From Marinifilum sp. N1E240 (GTDB taxonomy: Bacteria > Bacteroidota > Bacteroidia > Bacteroidales > Marinifilaceae), in NCBI RefSeq assembly GCF_009295825.1, contig NZ_WHKF01000006.1, positions 62,001-126,000 of the forward strand: DNA of 64,000 nucleotides, read 5' to 3'. Every line of letters starts with the position of its first letter. The stretch's first letter is position 1. Positions 35,097 through 42,893 of the stretch are shown piece by piece. Under the pieces are notes generated by a model, which was not told the origin of the DNA, did not search any database, and worked only from the letters and a program-made list of their open reading frames with translations. Both the position numbers and the translations under genes were made by a program.

Positions 35097-36005
35097 ATGA
35101 ATACAAAATATATCAGTAAAAGAGATAAATATTCCTTTTTATCGATTTTCCTTCCATGTCTATTAATATTGACTTTTATTATTGGAATGTCGATACCAAC
35201 TCTTGCCCAAGAAGATGAATTCGCTAACGAACCTGTAAGTGGCACATTCGAATCAGGCTTATTAGGTGAAACACAAACTACTGAAACTCCATTTGCAGGT
35301 GAATTTGGTTTGCATATTCAGCACCGTTTTGGTTTAATCGAAAATGGCTTGGAGGATGTTTTTGGAATATATTCTACATCTAATATCCGAATGGGTATTG
35401 ATTATGGTATAACCGAAAAATTCATGATTGGTTATGGTTATACCAAAGAGTTCAAACTACAGGAATTTCATGGTAAGTACAGAGTTTTTACACAAACTGA
35501 ATCGAATTCTATTCCTGTATCAGTTGCTCTGTATGGAAATTTAGCCATTAATTCCCAAGATGAAATGGTATTTGGAAATGACTATACATTCTCGGACAGA
35601 TTAGCCTATTTCTCACAAATTATTGTAGCTCATAAATTCAACGATAACATTTCACTTCAGTTAGCTCCAAGTTTTACACATTTTAATAAAACAGATTCTC
35701 TTGTTGAACACGATAAGTTTGCAATTTCATTAGCAGGTAGAGCTAAAGTTACACCTTCAATGTCAGTATTCTTTGAATATGATCAACCTTTAAACATTGA
35801 TGATATGAGAGAATATGAATCTGATGAGAACGATCCAGAAGCAAATTTATCTTTTGGTATAGAAATTGGTACTAGTACGCATGTATTCCAAGTGTTTATG
35901 TCGAACTATGAGGGAATTACTCCGCAGAGGAATGCTTTATACAATAAAAATAAAATTAGTGACGGAGATTTTCTTGTTGGATTCAACATCTTAGTAAGAT
36001 TTTAA
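35097..36005 (+). CDS. DUF5777-family outer-membrane beta-barrel protein
   Basis: 302 residues with a signal peptide cleaved near PTLAQEDE (around residue 38). The mature part opens with GTFESGLLGETQTTETPFAGEF-like sequence, then barrel strands such as FGLHIQHRFG, IRMGIDYGIT and FMIGYGYTKEF, closing with LVGFNILVRF and a terminal Phe. This is the DUF5777 pattern of Bacteroidota. Placed between two cytochromes, it may act as the outer-membrane pore of a cytochrome conduit, an inference from order alone. Confidence 0.8.
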   Translation: MNTKYISKRDKYSFLSIFLPCLLILTFIIGMSIPTLAQEDEFANEPVSGTFESGLLGETQTTETPFAGEFGLHIQHRFGLIENGLEDVFGIYSTSNIRMGIDYGITEKFMIGYGYTKEFKLQEFHGKYRVFTQTESNSIPVSVALYGNLAINSQDEMVFGNDYTFSDRLAYFSQIIVAHKFNDNISLQLAPSFTHFNKTDSLVEHDKFAISLAGRAKVTPSMSVFFEYDQPLNIDDMREYESDENDPEANLSFGIEIGTSTHVFQVFMSNYEGITPQRNALYNKNKISDGDFLVGFNILVRF

Positions 36006-36029
36006 AATCTCTCATAAAAAATTAAGCTT

Positions 36030-36434
36030 ATGAAAACGATAAAAATTTTTACCTTAATTGCTATTGCGATAGTTGGTTTCGCATTTACAGTGCAACAAAA
36101 GAAGGCGGGACCGTGGGAAGTTCCTGCAGAATATATGAGTATGGAAAACCCTATTGCAGATGATCAAGCCAGCATTAAAAAAGGTAAAATGGTTTACATG
36201 AAACATTGTCGCTCTTGTCACGGGAACCAAGGATTAGGTGATGGACCAAAAGCAGCTCGTCTTAAAACATTTCCTGGAGACTTCTCTTCAGCAGAATTTC
36301 ACGCTCAAAAGGATGGTGAAATTTTATACAAGTCTATTATTGGTAGAGATGAAATGCCTAATTATGAGAAAAAAATACCTAGCAAGAAAGACAGATGGGC
36401 TGTTGTAAATTACATGCGCTCATTTAAAAAGTAA
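36030..36434 (+). CDS. Class I cytochrome c, periplasmic
   Basis: 134 residues with signal peptide, one heme motif CRSCH in YMKHCRSCHGNQGLGDGPKA near residue 62, and a distal methionine candidate in GRDEMPNYEKKI. The C-terminal helix WAVVNYMRSFKK completes the cytochrome c fold. It is a small mobile electron carrier that could connect the inner-membrane multiheme module to the outer-membrane lipoprotein. A terminator follows it, so it may end the first transcript of the group. Confidence 0.88.
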   Translation: MKTIKIFTLIAIAIVGFAFTVQQKKAGPWEVPAEYMSMENPIADDQASIKKGKMVYMKHCRSCHGNQGLGDGPKAARLKTFPGDFSSAEFHAQKDGEILYKSIIGRDEMPNYEKKIPSKKDRWAVVNYMRSFKK

Positions 36435-36450
36435 AATTATTTTAAGGATT

Positions 36451-36488
36451 AAAAAGGGTATAATTACATTGCATTATACCCTTTTTTT
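36451..36488 (+). terminator. Intrinsic terminator inside the cytochrome cluster
   Basis: AAAAAGGGTATAAT (36451-36464) pairs with ATTATACCCTTTTT (36473-36486), followed by more T. It separates the lipoprotein/barrel/cytochrome genes from the multiheme/cytochrome b pair, perhaps with read-through. Confidence 0.85.
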
Positions 36489-36536
36489 ATCTTTTACCAG
36501 ACCCGATTTATAATTAACCCAAGTAACAAAACCATT

Positions 36537-37478
36537 ATGCTAAAACATTTAACGGTTTTTATCGGATTAATCTTCACCATTACCTTACTACATGCGCAAG
36601 ATAATCCTTCTGCCGACACAAAAAAGAACCATGAATGCCTAAAGTGTCACGGAAACAGTACATATAAGTATATGAATGAGGATTTCGGAATGGAAATCAA
36701 AGAGTCGATGTGTGCGAATAGAATGATTGATACCATTGCCTATGCTCAATCTAATCATGGAATGTTTAAATGTACTGATTGTCATTCACCCGACTATGAA
36801 ACTTTCCCACACGCAGGAAACCTTCGCATGGAAATGATGTATGCTTGTAATGATTGTCACGCAGGTGATCCTGAATATGAAAAATTTCATTTCGAAGCTA
36901 TTGAAGAGGCATTTTATGAAAGTATGCATTACAACCGCTCCCCTGATGCTTTTACCTGTTGGAGTTGTCACAATCCACACACGTATAAAACACAAGCAAG
37001 GATTAGCAAAAAAATCTCTGAAACTGTCCTTTACGATAATAACATTTGTTTAAGTTGTCATGCTGATATCAGTAAATATGAGCTATTAACGGAAAGAGAA
37101 AACATTAATATTCTTAAAACACATGACTGGTTGCCAAATCAAGAGTTACATTTTAAGAATGTTAGGTGTATTGAGTGTCACACTCAATTAAATGATAGCT
37201 TATTAGTTAGCCATGTTGTGATGCCAAAAGAGAATGCGATTCGAGAATGTACTTCATGCCATTCGGAAAATTCTCATTTAATGGCAAGTTTGTACAAGTA
37301 TAAGAGTCTCGAATCAAGAAAAAGTGGCGGATTTCTAAATGCTGTAATTCTTAACGATTCGTACGTAATTGGTGCAAATAGAAATCAATATCTAAACATA
37401 TTAAGTGTAATTCTTTTTGGACTGGTATTAGTTGGAATATTTACACATAGTCTTTTCCGAATTTTTAAACGCAAATAA
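36537..37478 (+). CDS. Seven-heme c-type cytochrome with C-terminal membrane anchor
   Basis: 313 residues with signal peptide and seven CxxCH motifs (CLKCH, CTDCH, CNDCH, CWSCH, CLSCH, CIECH, CTSCH) spread over residues about 35-245. One hydrophobic helix near the C-terminus (YLNILSVILFGLVLVGIF) is followed by a basic tail, so the heme domain faces the periplasm. It directly abuts the cytochrome b gene (one base gap), suggesting a two-subunit membrane complex that exchanges electrons with menaquinone. No known catalytic signature (nitrite, hydroxylamine, tetrathionate) was recognised. Confidence 0.88.
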   Translation: MLKHLTVFIGLIFTITLLHAQDNPSADTKKNHECLKCHGNSTYKYMNEDFGMEIKESMCANRMIDTIAYAQSNHGMFKCTDCHSPDYETFPHAGNLRMEMMYACNDCHAGDPEYEKFHFEAIEEAFYESMHYNRSPDAFTCWSCHNPHTYKTQARISKKISETVLYDNNICLSCHADISKYELLTERENINILKTHDWLPNQELHFKNVRCIECHTQLNDSLLVSHVVMPKENAIRECTSCHSENSHLMASLYKYKSLESRKSGGFLNAVILNDSYVIGANRNQYLNILSVILFGLVLVGIFTHSLFRIFKRK

Positions 37479-37479
37479 A

Positions 37480-38094
37480 ATGGCTGACGAAAAATTATAT
37501 TTATATCCTGTTTGGATTCGAATTTGGCACTGGTTAAATGCAATCATATTCATTATTCTACTTTTAACCGGTGTTAGCATGCAGTACTCAAATCCTGAAA
37601 ATCCGTTATTGATTCCATTTGAACTATCTGTACAACTTCATAATATTTGTGGTATCCTTATAAGCATAAATTACCTGATATTTATTATCGGGAACTTGTT
37701 TACTTCAAATGGGAAACAATACAAAATGAAAACGAAGGGTTTATTTAAAAGATTATTTGATCAATCCATTTTTTACCTGTTTGGAATGTTTAAAAAACAG
37801 GAAGCTCCATTCCCGATTTCACTTGATAATAAATTCAATCCTCTTCAGAGATTTATTTATTCTACTGCAATGTATATTGGCTTTCCAATAATTATTGCAA
37901 GTGGTATAGCAATGCTATTTCCTGAAATAATTCTACCTCAAATATTTGGATTAAGTGGACTTTTACTTACTGCTTTAGTTCATGTTATTATAGGGTTTGT
38001 ACTTTCACTATTCCTTTTTATTCATATTTATGTATGTACAATCGGAAGTTCTATTAGTAGCAATTTTAAAAGTATGATTACGGGTTGGCATTAA
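37480..38094 (+). CDS. Cytochrome b subunit (Ni/Fe-hydrogenase b-type/b561-like)
   Basis: 204 residues from ATG 37480; the frame runs 16 codons further upstream inside the previous gene, which is not a likely start. It has four or five membrane helices. Heme-ligand histidines are expected in WIRIWHWLNA near residue 15, SVQLHNICG near 50, and ALVHVIIGF plus FIHIYVCTIG near the C-terminus. It is the diheme membrane anchor and quinone site partner of the seven-heme protein encoded just upstream. Confidence 0.88.
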   Translation: MADEKLYLYPVWIRIWHWLNAIIFIILLLTGVSMQYSNPENPLLIPFELSVQLHNICGILISINYLIFIIGNLFTSNGKQYKMKTKGLFKRLFDQSIFYLFGMFKKQEAPFPISLDNKFNPLQRFIYSTAMYIGFPIIIASGIAMLFPEIILPQIFGLSGLLLTALVHVIIGFVLSLFLFIHIYVCTIGSSISSNFKSMITGWH

Positions 38095-38115
38095 TTCTAC
38101 CTGTTTTTAAGATAT

Positions 38116-38148
38116 AAAGACCGAACAATTAGTTGTTCGGTCTTTTTT
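38116..38148 (+). terminator. Terminator after the cytochrome b gene
   Basis: AAAGACCGAACAA (38116-38128) pairs with TTGTTCGGTCTTT (38133-38145) and is followed by further T. Confidence 0.88.
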
Positions 38149-38318
38149 ATTGCGATAAACAAATTCTCTTTAATAATGATTTATAAACTGTTAATTTACT
38201 CCTAAGAATAATAAAAACTATAACATTATTAGATCTCGCTACGTACTTAGAATCAATACATTTCAATAATATCGAAAAAATTTAACAAAAATTTAGCTAT
38301 TTTGTTTCACCCTTTTTA

Positions 38319-38326
38319 TAATTTTG
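38319..38326 (+). promoter_or_regulatory. Candidate minus-10-like box for the metal operon (TAATTTTG)
   Basis: TAATTTTG matches TAnnTTTG and lies 49 bp before the start of the Cys/His-rich protein. A TTTG lies upstream, but only 14 bases away, short of the usual spacing. Confidence 0.35.
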
Positions 38327-38374
38327 CCTGTCTATATAACAAATACATTAAGTTATTAAGTATCGAGTAAGCAA

Positions 38375-38827
38375 ATGAAACAACCGCTTAAAAATATTTT
38401 TTCTATGATTCTGTTGGTTTTTTACCTAACAGGAATATGCGGTATTCATTTCATTAAACATAGCTGTTTTTCATGTAATCATTCAGATCTTCACATCACA
38501 CTTAGTGCTGATAATTTCGCAACAGAAAGCGAACATTGCTGTTGTGAGAGTCATGATCATTCTCGTGAATCGCATTTTGAATCAACTTCGAATACATCTC
38601 AAATATGCTGTGATTACGATTTTGTTTTTCTAAAAACTAATCCGACTACTACCATTAGTAAAAATAGTAAAGCTCCCAATATTTTGGAGTTAAATATATT
38701 TGTTACCGATAATTTTAAATTTCTTTCATTTTTAACTCCTGTAATTCCATCATTGGAATACATTGATTCTTATCCAGATTCTTCAGATAAAATCATGCAG
38801 GATTTCCTTTGTTGCTTCCTTTGTTGA
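38375..38827 (+). CDS. Small Cys/His-rich exported protein of a heavy-metal operon
   Basis: 150 residues with a signal-anchor-like N-terminus (about 10-28). A cluster of metal ligands follows: FIKHSCFSCNHSD, then SEHCCCESHDHSRESH, then QICCDYDF, and it ends LCCFLC. This resembles the HYC/CC-type proteins often found ahead of copper-related TonB receptors in Bacteroidota. It most likely binds or senses a soft metal in the envelope. The TonB receptor gene follows after 150 bp and an HMA protein after that. Confidence 0.65.
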   Translation: MKQPLKNIFSMILLVFYLTGICGIHFIKHSCFSCNHSDLHITLSADNFATESEHCCCESHDHSRESHFESTSNTSQICCDYDFVFLKTNPTTTISKNSKAPNILELNIFVTDNFKFLSFLTPVIPSLEYIDSYPDSSDKIMQDFLCCFLC

Positions 38828-38978
38828 TATTCAATCAAATACTTTGATTCATGATTTCAATCAATATTGAAACCATTTAATATTCTTATAACAACAAACA
38901 TTTATTCTGGAAATATTTATTAGACTAAAGATCAATATAACTTGGTCTTAAGGTTCTAATACTTTACAATTACTTTTT

Positions 38979-41204
38979 ATGAAGATTAGAATTATTACGA
39001 TAATCCTTTCTCTACTTCCCTGTATAAGTTTTGCAAAAGATATAAAAGGGAAAATTATAGAAAAACCAAATTCAGGAGAAATCATCCCTCTGGCAGGAGC
39101 TTCTGTGTTCTGGAAAAATACCAATATTGGTACTGCTGCCAATGCCGATGGTGTATTTAACTTGAGTGCAACCGCTAAATCAAACACATTGGTTGTGCAA
39201 TTCGTTGGTTACGAAACCAAAGAAATCTTAATAAATGAGAGTAACAAAGATGAGATCCTGGTAGAATTAGTTCCAAACATTTCTTTAAATGAAGTAGTAA
39301 TTTCTAAAAGGAAAGTAGGAACCGTGTTAGATCGGGACAATCCAATACAATCACAAAGTATTACGGGTGCAGAACTGTGTAAAGCTGCCTGTTGTAATCT
39401 TTCGGAAAGTTTTGAAACCAACGCTTCTGTTGACGTATCATATGCCGACGCAGCTACCGGTGCTAAATCGATTAAATTATTGGGACTCACCGGTAAATAT
39501 ATCGAAATGATGACTGAAAAAAAACCCAATTTTAAAGGCTTAGCTTCAGTCTATGGAATGGTATATGTTCCTGGTCCGTGGATGGAATCAATTCAAGTAT
39601 CAAAAGGTGTAGGCTCGGTTATAAATGGATATGAATCTATCACCGGACAGATTAATATTGAATATCAAAAGCCACAAAAATCACCAAAATTCTATTTAAA
39701 TACCTATGCAAATAGTATGGGAATGGCTGAGGCAAATATTATTACATCAGCCAAATTATCACCTAAATTGTCTACTTCTATATTGGCACATGTTCAGGAT
39801 AATGATAAAGAAATTGACAAAAATCATGATGATTTCTTAGATGATCCAATGGTAACGCAATACAATTTTATCAACCGATGGAATTGGGATGCAAGTGAGT
39901 TTTTAAAAGTACAATTTGGTGCAAAATTTATTGATGAGAAGCGAATTGGAGGTCAAAAAGGGTTTGATGAAAGCAAACCTAATGATTCTAACAATACCTA
40001 TCGCATTGATATTGACACCAGAAGATACGAGGCTTTTGCTAAATTTGGTTATATCTTTCCAAATGATGATGATAAAAGTATTGCCTTGATTACCAACTTT
40101 GCCTCACACGAGCAAAATTCCTTTTATGGACTAAGGACTTATGATGCGAATCAGAAGTATTTCTATGCCAATTTATTGTTCCAATCATACATTGGTAATT
40201 TAAAACATAAATACACAGCAGGTTTATCCTTTGTATATGATAATTTTAAAGATCACCTTAGCGGCGATAATTTAGGTACTAACAGAACTGAGAAAGTGGG
40301 TGGAGCTTACGTGGAATACACCTGGTTACCTAACGATAAAATAACCTTGCAAACAGGTTTAAGATATGATGATCACAATATTTACGATGGCTTTTTAACG
40401 CCTCGTGTTCATTTCAGATATCAATTTGCTCCTAAATCCACAATACGCCTTGCTGCCGGTAGCGGAAGAAGAACATCAAATCCGATTGCCGAAAACAGTT
40501 TCTTGTTAGCATCGAATCGTTCATTTGAAATTTTAGAAGATTTAAAACAGGAAAAAGCATGGAATTTTGGCTTAAGCATGACTCAATATTTTAATTTATT
40601 CGGAAAAGGTTTTACGCTTTCAGCAGATTTCTATCGAACTTCTTTTGAAAATCAAGTTATTGTTGATTTGGACCATAGTGTAAACACAGTACAATTCTAT
40701 AATCTAGATGGTAAATCGTGGGCAAACAATTATCAGGTAGAATTAAAATTTGAACCGGTTGAAAGGTTTGATGTAACAACGGCAATTCGATTTTCTGATG
40801 TAAAAGCAGATATTAATAATGAGTTTCAAAAAGTTCCGTATGTAAATCAATATAAAGGTTTAATCAATTTATCTTATGCCACAAACTTTAACAAATGGCA
40901 ATTTGATTTTACAACGCAATTCAATGGTGATATGAGGATTCCTTCAACTCAGGAAAATCCAACACAACACCAGAGAAGGGAAAAGTCTCCAACTTATGCC
41001 CTGATGAATGCTCAGGTAACGAAAAGGTTCAGAATTTGGGAAATTTACGTAGGAGCAGAAAACCTTGGAAACTATACTCAGAAAGATCCAATTATTTCTG
41101 CAGACAATCCATTTAACGAAAATTTTGATGCCTCAATGATTTGGGGACCCATACAAGAACGTAAATTCTATGTTGGCGTACGATTTACAATTGACCGAGA
41201 ATAA
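38979..41204 (+). CDS. TonB-dependent receptor, metal-associated
   Basis: 741 residues. Signal peptide, then a carboxypeptidase-like regulatory domain (about 20-105), a plug domain (about 120-230) and a 22-strand barrel ending RKFYVGVRFTIDRE. The plug begins with an unusual cysteine group, ELCKAACCNLSESFETN, and contains GLTGKYIEMMTEKKP and INGYESITGQINIEY. This plug type recurs next to HMA and copper-handling genes, so I read it as a transporter for copper or a copper-complexing molecule. Ligand not proven. Confidence 0.88.
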   Translation: MKIRIITIILSLLPCISFAKDIKGKIIEKPNSGEIIPLAGASVFWKNTNIGTAANADGVFNLSATAKSNTLVVQFVGYETKEILINESNKDEILVELVPNISLNEVVISKRKVGTVLDRDNPIQSQSITGAELCKAACCNLSESFETNASVDVSYADAATGAKSIKLLGLTGKYIEMMTEKKPNFKGLASVYGMVYVPGPWMESIQVSKGVGSVINGYESITGQINIEYQKPQKSPKFYLNTYANSMGMAEANIITSAKLSPKLSTSILAHVQDNDKEIDKNHDDFLDDPMVTQYNFINRWNWDASEFLKVQFGAKFIDEKRIGGQKGFDESKPNDSNNTYRIDIDTRRYEAFAKFGYIFPNDDDKSIALITNFASHEQNSFYGLRTYDANQKYFYANLLFQSYIGNLKHKYTAGLSFVYDNFKDHLSGDNLGTNRTEKVGGAYVEYTWLPNDKITLQTGLRYDDHNIYDGFLTPRVHFRYQFAPKSTIRLAAGSGRRTSNPIAENSFLLASNRSFEILEDLKQEKAWNFGLSMTQYFNLFGKGFTLSADFYRTSFENQVIVDLDHSVNTVQFYNLDGKSWANNYQVELKFEPVERFDVTTAIRFSDVKADINNEFQKVPYVNQYKGLINLSYATNFNKWQFDFTTQFNGDMRIPSTQENPTQHQRREKSPTYALMNAQVTKRFRIWEIYVGAENLGNYTQKDPIISADNPFNENFDASMIWGPIQERKFYVGVRFTIDRE

Positions 41205-41239
41205 ACAATACTAATACCTAAACCATAAAAAATTTAAAC

Positions 41240-41554
41240 ATGAAGAATTTAACACAAATTTTTAAAAGCACAATTTTAGCCCTTAGCATTATCTTACTTT
41301 CTAACGTTGCTTTTGCAGGAAACAAAGATGCCAAAAAAGTAGAATCTGTTGTATTTAAAGTAGAAATGGACTGCATGGGATGCGCTGGCAAAATTGAAAA
41401 AAACATTCCTTATGAAAAAGGAGTTAAAGAATTAAAAGTTGATTTTAAGAATCAAAAAGTAACGATCAGCTATAAAACTGATAAGACTAATAAAGAGAAT
41501 TTAAAAAAGGCTCTTGAAAAGTTAAAATTTAAAGTTAAGGAAGTAAAATCATAA
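41240..41554 (+). CDS. Exported HMA-domain metal-binding protein
   Basis: 104 residues: signal peptide (about 1-27, ending NVAFAG), then a heavy-metal-associated domain with the metal motif MDCMGCAGKIEKN and ferredoxin-like strands VVFKVEM and QKVTISYKTDK. The CxxC pair usually binds Cu(I) or similar. As it is exported it may pass metal to or from the TonB receptor encoded 35 bp upstream. Lysine-rich C-terminal half. A terminator ends the operon. Confidence 0.88.
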   Translation: MKNLTQIFKSTILALSIILLSNVAFAGNKDAKKVESVVFKVEMDCMGCAGKIEKNIPYEKGVKELKVDFKNQKVTISYKTDKTNKENLKKALEKLKFKVKEVKS

Positions 41555-41570
41555 CTTATAAAAAATAGCA

Positions 41571-41603
41571 AAAGGGCTGTTGTATTGACAACAGCCCTTT
41601 TTG
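41571..41603. terminator. Bidirectional terminator after the HMA gene
   Basis: AAAGGGCTGTTGT (41571-41583) pairs with ACAACAGCCCTTT (41588-41600). A-run and T-run flanks serve the HMA gene and the convergent six-heme lipoprotein gene. Confidence 0.9.
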
Positions 41604-41624
41604 ATATCTAGTAAATTGTTTTAG

Positions 41625-42677
41625 TTAATCAAATATAGCAATTGATTCTTCTAGTAACGCTTCTGTGTAACGTGGATTATGAACTCCTAAACTTTGGTCT
41701 TCCAATACAGTTTTGTAATTGTATAATGCACCTGCTTGTTCAGCTGGATAAGTTCCAAGAACAATAGCTCCGTCAACATCAAGCAAGCCAGCCGTTGTAA
41801 GTTCCGCTTTTAAATCATCCATCAAACCTTGGATTTTTGTTTGGAATCCATTATGGTCAAAAGTTGTCAGCGATGTGTGACAAGCTGTACAAGACTCAAT
41901 TGTAGGAACCCAGTCGTGAGCTGCTACATCATCTTTATCTGCCATGTGACAAAGAACACAAGAACCAGCTGTTGCATGCGTAGATGTACCTGCGGTTGGA
42001 TATTCTCCTGTTAAAGTTTCATAACCTGCGATACCCGCTACCATAGTTGCTTGAGGTGAATGATGAGGTCCATATCGAGAACTAGTAACTTCGAAATTAC
42101 CATCACCGTCAGGTACAGTTGGTCCTGTTCTTGGTTGATGACAATTGGCACAAAGGTTACTACTATTGCCAAAATCAACTTCTGCATTCTTATCAATTAA
42201 TAAGGCTACAGGGATATTTGTGCTTAATGCATAATCCTGACCATCTGTCTCAAAATCCAATGTACCATGAGTTGAATGGCAAGTATTGCAAGTTATATTT
42301 GTTGGAATCTCGAAATCTGCTGCTGTGGTATCTCTACCTGTCTTTTGAGTTTCTATAAATCCTTCGTGTGAGTGACATTTTGCACAATCATTTCTTGCAC
42401 CAGCATAATCAGAAACCAATGGACTTCCTGGGTAGAAGTTTTGACTACCTCCATGAGTAGATGATTCGTATTGCGTAGTTATTAATGTTTGAACAGCATC
42501 ATTGTGACAGGCTAAACAAGTAGTTGTTCCATCCGTTCCATTTGTACCATTTGTTCCATCGGTCCCATCAGCACCTGCTGGTCCCATTGGTCCCTCCTTT
42601 GTACAACCAACAATAATTAATGATATAGTGAATATTCCAATTCCTATAAGTTGAAAAAACAAGCGAGCTTTTTTCAT
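41625..42677 (-). CDS. Six-heme c-type cytochrome lipoprotein with collagen-like stalk
   Basis: 350 residues. The SPII signal ends IVGC (Cys25). Immediately after it come about eight Gly-X-Y triplets (starting GPMGPAGADGTDG), then six CxxCH motifs: CLACH, CAKCH, CNTCH, CANCH, CVLCH and CTACH. The order lipid anchor, collagen-like spacer, heme domain suggests a cytochrome held away from the outer membrane, perhaps as a trimer. It is a monocistronic gene close to, but convergent with, the metal operon. The catalytic or relay role is unknown. Confidence 0.85.
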   Translation of the reverse strand: MKKARLFFQLIGIGIFTISLIIVGCTKEGPMGPAGADGTDGTNGTNGTDGTTTCLACHNDAVQTLITTQYESSTHGGSQNFYPGSPLVSDYAGARNDCAKCHSHEGFIETQKTGRDTTAADFEIPTNITCNTCHSTHGTLDFETDGQDYALSTNIPVALLIDKNAEVDFGNSSNLCANCHQPRTGPTVPDGDGNFEVTSSRYGPHHSPQATMVAGIAGYETLTGEYPTAGTSTHATAGSCVLCHMADKDDVAAHDWVPTIESCTACHTSLTTFDHNGFQTKIQGLMDDLKAELTTAGLLDVDGAIVLGTYPAEQAGALYNYKTVLEDQSLGVHNPRYTEALLEESIAIFD

Positions 42678-42893
42678 AATCCAGAATATAAGGTTAATAT
42701 TTGATAGTTACATTTTCATAGAAAGAGGAATTCCTCTTATACCTTTAAATATAGAAGAATGTAAAAAGCTTATCAATAATTACCTAGCGAGATATGTAAA
42801 CGAGAATAAAGAGGTTTACGCCATTAAAAATACGATGATTTTGGTTTTAGAATCGATTTTTATCTATAATATATCGGCGTATGTCGTTAATTC

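Noticed and set aside
37432-37479. Upstream start for the cytochrome b gene
   Set aside because: It would overlap the multiheme protein's anchor helix; ATG 37480 directly after that stop gives the normal family N-terminus.
38825-38840. FNR box in the metal operon
   Set aside because: TTGAT and ATCAA half-sites are present but five rather than four bases apart, and they overlap a stop codon and a separate small hairpin.
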